A stretch of 64,000 bases of DNA from Hyphomicrobiales bacterium (GCA_900470775.1 UCBZ01000017.1:353181-417180); one strand, 5' to 3'; shown: positions 17,441-27,591, numbered from the stretch's first letter. The notes: generated by a model not told the origin, from the letters alone. Made by a program: numbers and translations.

Positions 17441-17746
17441 GTGAGAATGAGAGGATTTCTTGTCTGGCTATCGACGCTCGTCGTCCCGCTGGCTGTCCTG
17501 TCATTGATCGTTCATTGGCCCGAAGCCCCTCGTCCACCCTCCATCGGCGGTGGCGGATATGATCTCGAAAACTTGGTCGTCACGATCCTGACGCTTGTTT
17601 TCATTGGGACATGGACGCTCCTGACCCTGGTCATCGCCTGCTTCCATAAGGACGAGGCTAGGCAGCGCCACGGATTTGCTCTGTCCGCGATCGGCGGCGT
17701 TTTCTTCATCGGCGTCCTGATGCTCTATGGTGGCAACCTGTCATGA
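17441..17746 (+). CDS. Small membrane protein, unknown
   Basis: A 101-residue protein with three hydrophobic segments (about residues 5-25, 45-67 and 79-97). The start is GTG, with GGGAG 8 bases upstream; an in-frame ATG lies two codons further in. It follows frmB by 44 bases on the same strand and might be read with it. No family recognised. Confidence 0.6.
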   Translation: MRMRGFLVWLSTLVVPLAVLSLIVHWPEAPRPPSIGGGGYDLENLVVTILTLVFIGTWTLLTLVIACFHKDEARQRHGFALSAIGGVFFIGVLMLYGGNLS

Positions 17747-17793
17747 TCGAACACAGGCTCTCGGCGCGGCTGATGGCGCCCTGAGCCGCCCGA

Positions 17794-17819
17794 GGAACGC
17801 AAGCGGCCCCGCACGGGTT
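17794..17819 (+). promoter_or_regulatory. Possible general-stress (EcfG-type) promoter
   Basis: GGAAC, 17 bases, GGTT stands about 40 bases before the iron-permease-family gene. It is one base away from the EcfG pattern GGAAC-N16/17-CGTT of alphaproteobacteria. Weak evidence. Confidence 0.25.
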
Positions 17820-17857
17820 GATCCGGCACGCCGACCTGGCGCTCCAGAGGACATGCC

Positions 17858-18283
17858 ATGGCCAATCAGCAATCGCCGCGCCGCTCGCTCTTCACGCGCC
17901 TGTCTCAGGCGACGTCGCATTGGGCGGGCAAACCGCAGACATTCTTCGTGGCGCTGTCCGTCATCGTGCTCTGGGCCGCCTCGGGCCCGATCTTCGGCTT
18001 CAACGACACCTGGCAGCTGGTGATCAACACCTCGACCACGATCATCACCTTCCTGATGGTCTTCATCATCCAGAACAGCCAGAATCGCGACACCGCCGCG
18101 ATGCAGATCAAGCTCGACGAGTTGATCGTGCGGCTCGAAGGCGCCCGCGAGGAGCTGATGGATCTGGAGGAACTCGACGAGGACAAGATCGAGGCGATCC
18201 GCAAGGAGTTCGAGGCGCGTGCCGGCAAGGCCCGCAGCGGCGTCGATCCCGGCCCGCCACCGACTATGGACGGCAGCTCCTGA
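17858..18283 (+). CDS. Low-affinity iron permease family protein
   Basis: A 141-residue membrane protein with two helices (residues 27-47 and 50-72) and the motif VIVLWAASGPIFGFNDTWQLVINT followed by FLMVFIIQNSQNRDTAAMQIKLDELI, typical of the short bacterial proteins in the low-affinity iron permease family (PF04120). The C-terminal 60 residues are acidic and coiled-coil-like. Iron transport by these short proteins is not established, so the name is a family label. Confidence 0.85.
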   Translation: MANQQSPRRSLFTRLSQATSHWAGKPQTFFVALSVIVLWAASGPIFGFNDTWQLVINTSTTIITFLMVFIIQNSQNRDTAAMQIKLDELIVRLEGAREELMDLEELDEDKIEAIRKEFEARAGKARSGVDPGPPPTMDGSS

Positions 18284-18337
18284 GCGCGGCTATCGTCGCG
18301 CGCCTGGCGGGTTCGGCCATGGCGCGGAGAGCCTGGG

Positions 18338-20326
18338 ATGCGCGGCTTGGGACGGCTGGGGTTCGTGCTGGCGGCGCTCTGTGCGCTCAGCACAACCGCG
18401 AAGGCGGCGCCCACCGTGCTCACCGATCTGCAAGATACCGATACGCTCAGGCGGATCGAGGCCGGCGGTTATTCTCTCGGCGCAATCCTCGGCAGCCCAA
18501 CCGCCATCACCACGGCCGATCTCGCCGGCGCCAGTCCCGGCTATCGCACGCTCGCCCAGCACATACGCGACGACGTCACCGCGTTGCGGGCCGAGATGGC
18601 AGCCAATGGCCGCAAGCTCTATGAGGTCACCGACGGCAATGTCGGCCGCATCATCGATCTCGGCTGGCTGAACTCGCCAATCGCACATTTCCGCCTGACG
18701 GCGGTGGTCAACCGGCTCGACCGGCGTGACATCGCAGCACTGGGCGGCGAGGCGGGCTGCGGCGAGATGCGCCTGATCTACCGGCTGGCCTACAGTTTCG
18801 AGAGCCCGAAGCTGAAACGCCGCCTCGCCTCGCGCCTGCCCTTCACGCTGAACGCAGTCTTCTCCGTAGCAGCCGGACCCGCACAGGATTGCGCGGAGGC
18901 CGCCGGGCTCTGGCTGCGCGCGCAGGACAGCGCCGGTCCGGCCGCTCAGGCCAAGGCGCTCACCCAGGGCCCGCTCGCCCCTGGCCGGCTCAGGCTGAAG
19001 CAGATCGAGATCAACGCCCAGATCGTCCGCTTCCCCTCCGGCATGGAGACGCAATTCGGCGGGCAGGCGGCCTATCTGATGCGCGTCTTTTCGGCCGCGC
19101 AGGCGGGCGGCACTGTGACGTTGATACCGAAGTCGCTCGAGAACACGCCCGACGTGGTACGCCTCAAAAGCGACGAGGCGCTGCGCCGCGACCTCGTCGA
19201 TTACGTCCGCAATCACATCCCGGCGATCGACCAGGGCGTCTATCTCCTGCCCGACCGTTTCCTCGCCACCAAGGCGATCTCCTATTCGACCTTCGGCAGC
19301 GCCAGGCTCGCCAACCACCCCTTCACCGAGGCGCTGCCCGTCGATGCGCTGGCCGGGCTCGACCTCGGCAGCACGCGGCTGGTCAGGACAGCCCGCGCGG
19401 TGATCGAGCGGCTCGACAACGGGACTTGCATGGGTTGCCATCAGGCCAACGCCACGGCCGGCTTCCACATGTTCGGGCTCGACGATGCCTCGACCTCGGC
19501 GCTGAACCGGATCAAGACCGGCGTATCGCCGCATTTCCACGCCGAGAGCTTCCGTCGGGCCGCCTATATCGAGGCGGTCGCCGCCGGTCGGGAGCCCGAT
19601 CGCTACCGCCCGCTCTCCTTCGCCCCGCCGGCGCGCTGGCAGCCGGGACACGCCTTCTCCTATCGCCCGGCCGCAGCCACCATGCCGTGCCTGACCGAAC
19701 CGTCACGCGCGACCTTCGGCGAAGGCTGGACCTGCGGCGCCGGCACCACCTGCAAGGCGATCGCCGCCAACCCCTCCGTTGGGTTGGAGCTGGGGCAATG
19801 CCTGCGGCTGGAGGAGGCGCGCAATTTCTCCGGCCAGCCCTGCCTGACCGGCCTGATCAACACGGCAACGGGCAAGCCCTATCTCGACCGCTATACCCAG
19901 ACCGGCCAGTTCGGCGCTTTCGCTCCCGGCTTCTCGCAGACAGCCTTCAACTGCCGCCCCGCCAAGATCGGCGTGCCCGGCGGCATGGCCTATCGCCAGT
20001 GCAGCGCCGCGGACCGAACCTTCTCGGGCTTCGCCGGCGGCAAGGTCCCGCCCGAAATCTGCGGGTTGGCCGGCGGCAAGGCCTTCGACGATTGCGTCGC
20101 GACCAATGATTTCGATTCCTGCCTTGGCAAGGCCGTGACGCGCGGCAATCGCGGCACCTGCAGCGCGACCAGCTTCTGTCGCGAGGACTATATGTGCCAG
20201 GCGATTCCCGACGACGTGCCGGGAGCGACCGCCGTGGTCAAGGATTACGGCTTCTGCTCGCCGACCTATTTCCTGTTCCAGATGCGCATCGACGGCCACC
20301 CCGATCCGCAGGGGAAGCGGAATTGA
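18338..20326 (+). CDS. Exported cysteine-rich protein with one CxxCH motif, unknown
   Basis: A 662-residue protein with a signal peptide (MRGLGRLGFVLAALCALSTTAKA, cleavage near residue 23). One c-type haem-binding motif, CMGCH, lies at about residues 364-368 in an otherwise mostly polar protein. The last 215 or so residues hold about 14 cysteines in short loops, for example WTCGAGTTC, GTCSATSFC and YMCQ, suggesting disulphides. GGAG precedes the ATG. It follows the iron-permease-family gene by 54 bases and is convergent with idnO. I do not recognise a named family; a periplasmic redox or binding role is only inferred. Confidence 0.75.
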   Translation: MRGLGRLGFVLAALCALSTTAKAAPTVLTDLQDTDTLRRIEAGGYSLGAILGSPTAITTADLAGASPGYRTLAQHIRDDVTALRAEMAANGRKLYEVTDGNVGRIIDLGWLNSPIAHFRLTAVVNRLDRRDIAALGGEAGCGEMRLIYRLAYSFESPKLKRRLASRLPFTLNAVFSVAAGPAQDCAEAAGLWLRAQDSAGPAAQAKALTQGPLAPGRLRLKQIEINAQIVRFPSGMETQFGGQAAYLMRVFSAAQAGGTVTLIPKSLENTPDVVRLKSDEALRRDLVDYVRNHIPAIDQGVYLLPDRFLATKAISYSTFGSARLANHPFTEALPVDALAGLDLGSTRLVRTARAVIERLDNGTCMGCHQANATAGFHMFGLDDASTSALNRIKTGVSPHFHAESFRRAAYIEAVAAGREPDRYRPLSFAPPARWQPGHAFSYRPAAATMPCLTEPSRATFGEGWTCGAGTTCKAIAANPSVGLELGQCLRLEEARNFSGQPCLTGLINTATGKPYLDRYTQTGQFGAFAPGFSQTAFNCRPAKIGVPGGMAYRQCSAADRTFSGFAGGKVPPEICGLAGGKAFDDCVATNDFDSCLGKAVTRGNRGTCSATSFCREDYMCQAIPDDVPGATAVVKDYGFCSPTYFLFQMRIDGHPDPQGKRN

Positions 20327-20347
20327 GCGCTTTATCGCGCGCGACGC

Positions 20348-21115
20348 TCACACCACCGCCGTCAGCCCGCCATCGACCATCAGCAGATGGCCGTTGACGT
20401 AGTCCGAGGCTGCCGAGGACAGGAAGATCGCCGCGCCGACCAACTCCTTCGTCTCGCCCCAGCGCCCGGCCGGCGTGCGCGTGGTGACCCAGGTGGTGAA
20501 GGCCTCGTCGGCGATCAGCGCGGCGTTGATCTCGGTGGCGAAATAGCCCGGCCCGATCGCATTGGCCTGGATGTTGTGCTTGCCCAGTTCGGCTGCGAGA
20601 CCCCGCGTCATCATCTTCACCGCGCCCTTGGATGCGGTATAGGGGATGATGGTGGCGCGGCCGAGTTCGCTCATCACCGAGCCGATGCTGATGACCTTGC
20701 CGCGCTTGCGCGGCACCATGCGCTTGGTCACGGCCTGCGTAACGTAGAACACCGAGTGCAGGTTCGTCGCCATCACCTCGTGCCAGCCCTCGACCGGAAA
20801 TTCCGTGAAGGGCGCGCGTTTCTGCATCCCGGCATTGTTGATCAGGATGTCGATCGGCCCGATATCGGCCTCGATCGCAGCCACGCCCGCCTCGACAGCG
20901 GCGTGATCGGTGACGTCGAAGGGCGCGACCGAGACCTTGCGGCCCGCAGCCGCTATCGCCTGCGCCGCACGTTCCAGCTTGGCCCTGTCGCGGCCGTTCA
21001 GCACGACATGCGAGCCGGCTTCCGACAGCCCGTCTGCGAGCGCCAGCCCGATGCCCTGGCCTGAGCCGGTGACGAGGGCGATCTTGCCCTCAAGACTGAA
21101 CAGCGACAAAGACAT
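20348..21115 (-). CDS. SDR family oxidoreductase, gluconate 5-dehydrogenase-like
   Basis: A 255-residue short-chain dehydrogenase. The NAD(P) motif TGSGQGIG is at residues 17-24, NNAG near 92, and the catalytic Ser and YTASK pattern near 146-163. It most resembles gluconate 5-dehydrogenase (IdnO), which interconverts 5-ketogluconate and gluconate. The start at 21115 has GAGGA upstream; earlier in-frame codons add 31 residues unlike the family. It is divergent from an L-idonate dehydrogenase-like gene, which supports a sugar-acid role. Substrate not proven. Confidence 0.85.
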   Translation of the reverse strand: MSLSLFSLEGKIALVTGSGQGIGLALADGLSEAGSHVVLNGRDRAKLERAAQAIAAAGRKVSVAPFDVTDHAAVEAGVAAIEADIGPIDILINNAGMQKRAPFTEFPVEGWHEVMATNLHSVFYVTQAVTKRMVPRKRGKVISIGSVMSELGRATIIPYTASKGAVKMMTRGLAAELGKHNIQANAIGPGYFATEINAALIADEAFTTWVTTRTPAGRWGETKELVGAAIFLSSAASDYVNGHLLMVDGGLTAVV

Positions 21116-21197
21116 GGCCGATCCTCGCTTGAGACGATGCGTGCGCGGCAGTTTGGGTTTGCGCCGGAGCCGCTGCTTTCGGTAAGCATCTTTCAAA

Positions 21198-21211
21198 CGA
21201 TTAGACAATCG
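21198..21211. promoter_or_regulatory. Inverted repeat in divergent promoter region
   Basis: CGATT-AGAC-AATCG lies midway between the two divergent dehydrogenase genes, where a shared regulator could bind. No regulator gene is adjacent. Weak evidence. Confidence 0.35.
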
Positions 21212-21263
21212 AACCAGGACAATGAGGAGGGGCGGCAGCCACCCCTCTCAGGGAGAAGCCGCC

Positions 21264-22301
21264 ATGCGCGCCGTCGTCATCCATGCCGAGAAGGACCTTC
21301 GCGTCGACGAGGTCGCCATCGGCGAACCCGGCCCCCAGCAGGTCCGCGTCAAGATCGAGGCCGGCGGCATCTGCGGCTCCGACCTGCACTATTACCTGCA
21401 TGGCGGCTTCGGGACGATCCGGGTTCGCGAGCCGCTGATCCTCGGCCACGAGATCGCCGGCCGCGTCGAATCGATCGGCGCCGAGGTGACGCGCGTGAAG
21501 GTCGGAGACCGCGTCGCGGTCAATCCGAGCCGCGCCTGCGGCCATTGCCGCTACTGCCAGATGGGCCTGCAGCAGCACTGCACCGACATGCTGTTCTATG
21601 GCAGCGCGATGCGCTTCCCCCATGTCCAGGGCGGCTTCCGCGAGATGCTGGTCGTCGAGGAGCGGCAGGCGGTGAAGGTCGCCGACCATGTCACGGCGGC
21701 AGAAGCCGCCTTCGCCGAGCCGCTGGCGGTCTGCCTGCACGCAGCCAAGCGCGCCGGCCCGCTGCTCGGCAAGCGCGTGCTCGTCACCGGCTCGGGCCCG
21801 ATCGGCATCCTCGCCATTGTCGCCGCCAAGGCGGCCGGAGCCGCCGAGATCGTCGCGACCGACGTCGTCGATGGACCCTTGCCGACCGCGCTGAAGATGG
21901 GCGCCACGCGCGCGATCAACGTCATGGCCGAGCCCGACCGGTTGAAGGCGGAGTACGGCGCCGAGAAAGGCGCCTTCGACGTGATGTTCGAGGCCTCGGG
22001 CAACCAGCACGCATTGACCGGCGCCTTCGACGTGCTGCGCTCGGGCGGGACGATCGTGCAGATCGGCGTCGGCGGCAATTTCACCCTCCCGATGAACGTC
22101 GTCGTCGCCAAGGAGTTCGACCTGCGCGGCTCGTTCCGTTTCCATGAGGAGTTCGACTGGGCGGTGGCGATGATCGGCTCGAAGACGATCGACCTCTCGC
22201 CACTGTTGACCGCCACGATCCCCGTTGAGCGCGCAATCGAGGCCTTCGACCTCGCTGCCGACAAGTCGCGGGCGATGAAGGTGCAGCTCGCCTTCGGGTA
22301 A
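21264..22301 (+). CDS. L-idonate 5-dehydrogenase-like zinc dehydrogenase
   Basis: A 345-residue medium-chain zinc dehydrogenase. The catalytic zinc region is CGSDLHYYLHGGFG (Cys near residue 37) with GHEIAG near 62, and the structural zinc cysteines are in CGHCRYCQMGLQQHC (residues 92-106). The Rossmann motif is GSGPIG near 174. Sequence flavour matches L-idonate 5-dehydrogenase (IdnD). I start at 21264, with GGGAGAAG upstream; the region before it is the divergent promoter. With the SDR gene it would convert idonate through 5-ketogluconate to gluconate. Confidence 0.85.
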   Translation: MRAVVIHAEKDLRVDEVAIGEPGPQQVRVKIEAGGICGSDLHYYLHGGFGTIRVREPLILGHEIAGRVESIGAEVTRVKVGDRVAVNPSRACGHCRYCQMGLQQHCTDMLFYGSAMRFPHVQGGFREMLVVEERQAVKVADHVTAAEAAFAEPLAVCLHAAKRAGPLLGKRVLVTGSGPIGILAIVAAKAAGAAEIVATDVVDGPLPTALKMGATRAINVMAEPDRLKAEYGAEKGAFDVMFEASGNQHALTGAFDVLRSGGTIVQIGVGGNFTLPMNVVVAKEFDLRGSFRFHEEFDWAVAMIGSKTIDLSPLLTATIPVERAIEAFDLAADKSRAMKVQLAFG

Positions 22302-22313
22302 AGCTATCTTCTC

Positions 22314-22427
22314 AGCCCTCATCCTGAGGAGCGCCGAAGGCGCGTCTCGAAGGATGCTCCACGAGGCTCCGGAGACGTCTGGAGCATCCTTCGAGACGCT
22401 GCTCCGCAGCTCCTCAGGATGAGGGCT
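22314..22427. repeat. Long nested inverted repeat
   Basis: Two nested perfect inverted repeats: outer arms AGCCCTCATCCTGAGGAGC (22314-22332 and 22409-22427) and inner arms CGTCTCGAAGGATGCTCC (22343-22360 and 22381-22398). It lies just after the idonate dehydrogenase gene and upstream of glmM. It differs in sequence from the GTCAT family. Confidence 0.9.
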
Positions 22428-22589
22428 GGGGTATTGGGACCAGCGACGAAACCGGTTCCCTCCCGTCGAGTACATTCGCGCGCGTCAGCCCGCCGTCTAC
22501 GATCCGTCACAAATCGTGAGAAGGCAGAAACCAATTCCCCGCTATAAATCGCGCCGGAACGGGCTCACCGCCCGATTTGGACAAGCAGA

Positions 22590-23933
<1,344 letters not shown>

Positions 23934-23968
23934 TACGCCCTGCCCCACGCAGATCTTAAAAAGCGCGG

Positions 23969-24060
23969 GTCATCCCGGACAAGCCGCGTCAGCGGCGCCG
24001 ATCCGGGGAGTTTATCCTTGGGCCGATCGAAGATCGGACCCGAGGGCCGCGCCCAGGACG
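23969..24060. repeat. Partial member of the GTCAT palindromic repeat family
   Basis: The left 40 bases match the left half of the copies at 33759 and 52759 (GTCATCCCGGACAAGCCGCG, then an AGCGGCG segment and GATCCGG). The right half is different and contains its own small hairpin CCGATC-GAA-GATCGG. Confidence 0.75.
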
Positions 24061-24184
24061 ATGGCATCTTTTACGAGACGCGATAGCGTCCGAGCACGCA
24101 AGCCGCTGCGGCATCCCCGTCCGCCCTAGCGTCTCAGCAGGTATTCGGGGCCCTTTCAGACTTTCTTGAGGTTAATTCCTAAGG

Positions 24185-24199
24185 TTAAGCCTCGTTTAA
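24185..24199 (+). promoter_or_regulatory. CtrA-type box
   Basis: TTAA-GCCTCGT-TTAA is an exact match to the CtrA consensus TTAA-N7-TTAA, 80 bases before the outer-membrane protein ATG. Control by CtrA is inferred. Confidence 0.55.
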
Positions 24200-24279
24200 G
24201 AAATTGCGAGCATGGTTGTCCTGTCGGTAACACGCGCGGGCTGCGTTCTCTGCGCCGCGCAAACTCGAGGGACACTGCC

Positions 24280-25134
24280 ATGGGCAGCCTGAAAACTTTT
24301 GCGCTGGCAGGCGCCTTGGCGCTCGGGGCGTCCGCCGCCACCGCCGCCGATCTCGCTTATCCGCCGCCGCCACCCGAGGCGCCGGCCCTGCGGGGCACGA
24401 TCAGCAGCGGCATCTATCTGCGCGGCGACATCGGCGTCGGCTCGCAGAGCATCGGAAAATATCATCAGGACGATGTCGCGCAGTTCGGCGGACATTTCTT
24501 CGGCAAAAGCGACAACGCCGCCTTCTTCGGCGGGCTCGGCGTCGGCTACCGCTTCAACAACTGGCTGCGCTTCGACGTGACCGGCGAGTTTCGCGGATCG
24601 AGCTCGATCGGGGTAAACGACATCGTCTTCAACCCGTTCAACAACGGCAACCAGACCAACACCTACAAGGGCAACCTGACCTCGCTGGTCACGCTGTTCA
24701 ACGGATATTTCGACCTCGGCACCTGGAATTGCCTGACGCCTTATATCGGCGCCGGTATCGGCTTTACGCAGAACCGCATCAGCGGACTGACCGATCAGGG
24801 CGCGCTGCTGGGTAACTTCTCCGGTGCGACGCTGGGCTACGCCAACAGCGGTACGAAGACCGATCTCGCCTGGGCGCTCATGGCCGGCGTCGGCTACGAG
24901 GTGAACAAGAACCTCACGCTCGAACTCGGCTATCGCTACCTCAACCTCGGCGATGCTCAGTCCGGTCGCCTGATCAATGCCTTCACCGGGCAGGTCCAGG
25001 CCCCGCTGAAGGCCAAAGACATCGAGAGCCACGACATCAAGATCGGCATGCGCTGGAACTTCGGCGATCCGGATTGCTGCGGCCCGGTCGAGCGCCCGAT
25101 CTACGCGCCTCAGCCGACCGTCCGCAAATACTGA
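24280..25134 (+). CDS. Outer-membrane beta-barrel protein (Omp25/RopB-like)
   Basis: A 284-residue barrel protein. A signal peptide (MGSLKTFALAGALALGASAATAA) is followed by the DLAYPPPPPEAP linker typical of Hyphomicrobiales surface proteins. Later features are GVGYRFNNWLRFDVTGEFR, TPYIGAGIGF and LTLELGYRYLNLGDAQSG, characteristic of 8-strand OmpA-like barrels (porin-family PF13505). CDPDCCG-like cysteines (DPDCC) near the C-terminus are unusual for this family. GAGGG lies 8 bases before the ATG at 24280. A CtrA-type box stands upstream and a terminator follows. Confidence 0.85.
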   Translation: MGSLKTFALAGALALGASAATAADLAYPPPPPEAPALRGTISSGIYLRGDIGVGSQSIGKYHQDDVAQFGGHFFGKSDNAAFFGGLGVGYRFNNWLRFDVTGEFRGSSSIGVNDIVFNPFNNGNQTNTYKGNLTSLVTLFNGYFDLGTWNCLTPYIGAGIGFTQNRISGLTDQGALLGNFSGATLGYANSGTKTDLAWALMAGVGYEVNKNLTLELGYRYLNLGDAQSGRLINAFTGQVQAPLKAKDIESHDIKIGMRWNFGDPDCCGPVERPIYAPQPTVRKY

Positions 25135-25153
25135 AACGACGGCAGACAATCCC

Positions 25154-25185
25154 GACGGCGCGGACCCCGGTCCGCGTCGTTTTTC
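25154..25185 (+). terminator. Rho-independent terminator
   Basis: A hairpin with arms GACGGCGCGGACC and GGTCCGCGTCG (one bulge) is followed by TTTTTC, 20 bases after the outer-membrane protein stop. Confidence 0.85.
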
Positions 25186-25211
25186 GTTTCCGCTGATCGG
25201 CAACGCACTAC

Positions 25212-26741
25212 TCAGCGCAGCAGCGACCGGCCCGTCATCTCGACCGGCTGGGCGATGCCCAGCAGCGCCAGCAACGTCGGCGCGACATCGGCGAGACGGC
25301 CATCCGCAAGCCCGGCCGCGGCGCTGCCGACGACCATGACCGGCACCGGATTGGTGGTATGGGCCGTGTGCGGCGCGCCCGTCACCGGATCGACCATCAA
25401 CTCGCAATTGCCATGATCGGCGGTGACCAGCATCGCCCCGCCTGCCCGCGCGATCGCGTCAGCGATCCGTCCGAGCCCGGCATCGACCGTCTCGACCGCC
25501 GTGATCGCGGCCGCCAGGATGCCGGTATGCCCGACCATGTCGGGATTGGCGAAGTTCAGCACGACGAGATCATAGCGCCCTGAATCGATCGCCTCGACGG
25601 CGCGGTCGGTCAGTTCCGGCGCCGACATCTCCGGCTGCAGGTCATAGGTCGCGACCTTCGGCGAGGGCACCATGATGCGATCCTCGCGCGAATAAGGCGT
25701 CTCCTCGCCGCCATTGAAGAAATAGGTGACGTGCGGATATTTCTCCGTCTCCGCCATATGGACCTGCGCCAGGCCGGCCTTCGCCACCGTCTCGCCAAGC
25801 CCGTTCGCCAGCGTCTGCGGCGCAAACAGCGCCGGCATCATGGTATCGAGTTCGGCGCTGTAGGAGGTCATGCTGACGGCCTTCGCCAGCAGCGGCCGGC
25901 GCGATCGCGCGAAACCGGCGAAATCGGCAAACAGCACCGCATCGAGGATTTCGCGGATTCGGTCGGAGCGGAAGTTGAAGCTCAGCAAACCGTCGCCGTC
26001 GCGCATGCCGCCATATCCACCGATTACGGCAGGCTTGATGAACTCGTCGTTGACGGCTCCGGCATAGGCGCTCGCGATCGCGGCAGGCGCGTCGGCGAAG
26101 GCGTGGCCCTCGCCCAGCACCATCGCACGCCAGGCCTGCTCGACGCGCTCCCAGCGGTTGTCACGGTCCATCGCGAAATAGCGGCCGCACACCGTCGCGA
26201 TCACCGCCTGCGGCGGCAGCGCGGCGATGAAGTCGGCGATGAAGCCGGCCGCCGATTGCGGCGGCGTATCGCGCCCGTCGGTGAAGATATGGACGCGCAC
26301 CGGGATGCCCTGCTCGATCAGGATACGGGCCAGCGCAACCGCGTGGTCCTGATGCGCATGCACGCCGCCGGGCGAGACCAGCCCGAGCAGATGGCAGACG
26401 CCGCCGCTCGCCTTGAGCGCGGCGATGAGCCCGGAGGCGTCGAGCGCTCCGGCGATCGAGCCGTCCTCGATCGCCTGGTTGATGCGCGGCAGGTCCTGCA
26501 TCACCACGCGTCCGGCGCCGAGATTCAGGTGGCCGACCTCGGAATTGCCCATCTGGCCCGGCGGCAGGCCGACATCGAGCCCAGAGGTCTTCAGGAAGGC
26601 GCGCGGCGAACTGGCCCAGAGCCGGTCGAAATTCGGTGTCTTCGCGAGCAGGACGGCGTTGTTCTCGCTTTCCTCGCGCCAGCCCCAGCCATCGAGGATC
26701 ATCAGCATGACGGGGCGCAGGGAGACGGAGCGCAAAGACAT
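25212..26741 (-). CDS. gpmI: 2,3-bisphosphoglycerate-independent phosphoglycerate mutase
   Basis: Interconverts 3- and 2-phosphoglycerate using two metal ions and a phosphoserine. The 509 residues match the family. MLMILDGWGW provides metal-binding Asp17; GQMGNSEVGHLNLG contains the catalytic Ser67; TADHGNCE near residue 445 provides the late metal ligands. The start at 26741 (MSLRSVSLRPV) fits family length; 38 more codons upstream are in frame but run into the divergent promoter. It is divergent from the haloacid dehalogenase gene. Confidence 0.95.
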   Translation of the reverse strand: MSLRSVSLRPVMLMILDGWGWREESENNAVLLAKTPNFDRLWASSPRAFLKTSGLDVGLPPGQMGNSEVGHLNLGAGRVVMQDLPRINQAIEDGSIAGALDASGLIAALKASGGVCHLLGLVSPGGVHAHQDHAVALARILIEQGIPVRVHIFTDGRDTPPQSAAGFIADFIAALPPQAVIATVCGRYFAMDRDNRWERVEQAWRAMVLGEGHAFADAPAAIASAYAGAVNDEFIKPAVIGGYGGMRDGDGLLSFNFRSDRIREILDAVLFADFAGFARSRRPLLAKAVSMTSYSAELDTMMPALFAPQTLANGLGETVAKAGLAQVHMAETEKYPHVTYFFNGGEETPYSREDRIMVPSPKVATYDLQPEMSAPELTDRAVEAIDSGRYDLVVLNFANPDMVGHTGILAAAITAVETVDAGLGRIADAIARAGGAMLVTADHGNCELMVDPVTGAPHTAHTTNPVPVMVVGSAAAGLADGRLADVAPTLLALLGIAQPVEMTGRSLLR

Positions 26742-26844
26742 GGGCGACCTGTGAGCATTCGTGAAAACTGTTGTGCGAGTATCATGCCGCCCGGCGGAAA
26801 TGCGAGTGCTAAGACGACGGGCTAGATCCGTCGGGAGAGCAGGC

Positions 26845-27591
26845 ATGGCGATCAAGGCTCTGGTTTTCGATGCCTATGGCACACTCTTCGACGTGCAGTC
26901 GGTCGCCGGCGTCACCGCTGCCGCCTTCCCCGGCCATGGCGAGGTCATCACCCAGATCTGGCGTTTGAAGCAGCTCGAATACACCTGGCTTCGCGCCCTG
27001 ATGGGTCGCTACGAGGATTTCTGGACCATCACGCAGGACTCGCTTGCCTATACGCTGGAGACGCTGGGCCTGACCGCGACGCCGGAACTCGTCGCGACGA
27101 TCGCCGAGGCCTATGACGCGCTGGCGCTCTATCCGGAGGCGCGGCAAGCGCTCGAGCAACTGGCGCCCTTGCGCCTCGCGATCTTCTCCAACGGCAGCGC
27201 GGCGATGCTGAAGCGGCTCGTCGCCCAGGCCGGCATCGCGGAGCTTCTGGAGACCGTGATCAGCGTTGACGAGATCGGCGTCTACAAGCCCGACCCGCGT
27301 GGCTACCGCCATGTCGAGACACGTCTTGGACTGGAGCGGGAGGAGATCCTCTTCGTCTCCTCCAACGGCTTCGACATCGCAGGAGCCAAGGCCCACGGCT
27401 TTCGCGTCGCGCGGATCGCACGCATTCCCCAGGAGACCCTGCAAAGCGAGCTCGACGGCGCCGGCACGATCGGGCCCGGCCTGATGTTCAAGGCCCTGCG
27501 GATGCGGCCCGAACAGCTGGGCTTCGATGCAGATTTGACCATTGCCGCCCTGACCGATCTCGTCTCCTATGCCGCCGCTCACGGCGACTGA
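26845..27591 (+). CDS. (S)-2-haloacid dehalogenase, type II
   Basis: A 248-residue HAD-superfamily enzyme with the full type II haloacid dehalogenase set: nucleophile Asp9 in FDAYGTLFD, Thr13, Arg40 (IWRLKQLEYTWLRALMG), Ser in IFSNGS, Lys and Tyr in YKPDPRGY, and SSNGFDIAGA near the end. It would replace the halogen of short 2-haloacids with hydroxyl, inverting configuration. GGGAGA stands upstream of the ATG at 26845. It is followed by a GST gene 51 bases away, probably co-transcribed. Confidence 0.9.
   Translation: MAIKALVFDAYGTLFDVQSVAGVTAAAFPGHGEVITQIWRLKQLEYTWLRALMGRYEDFWTITQDSLAYTLETLGLTATPELVATIAEAYDALALYPEARQALEQLAPLRLAIFSNGSAAMLKRLVAQAGIAELLETVISVDEIGVYKPDPRGYRHVETRLGLEREEILFVSSNGFDIAGAKAHGFRVARIARIPQETLQSELDGAGTIGPGLMFKALRMRPEQLGFDADLTIAALTDLVSYAAAHGD

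Larger units (their letters stand above)
23934..24279. other. Intergenic region between glmM and outer-membrane protein gene
   Basis: About 346 bases. It holds a partial palindromic repeat (23969-24060) and, nearer the downstream gene, AT-rich sequence with a CtrA-type box (24185-24199). No gene visible. Confidence 0.6.

Noticed and set aside
18290..19651. A 453-codon minus-strand open frame opposite the cysteine-rich protein
   Set aside because: The plus-strand protein has a signal peptide and CxxCH, while the antisense frame shows no signal, domain or ribosome site.
21201..22475. A 424-codon minus-strand open frame over the idonate dehydrogenase gene
   Set aside because: Antisense shadow of a well-defined zinc dehydrogenase; it has no recognisable domain.
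24181..24188. GGTTAA direct repeats before the outer-membrane protein as a first CtrA site
   Set aside because: TTAA-N9-TTAA spacing is wrong; the adjacent TTAA-N7-TTAA at 24185-24199 is the better match and is reported.
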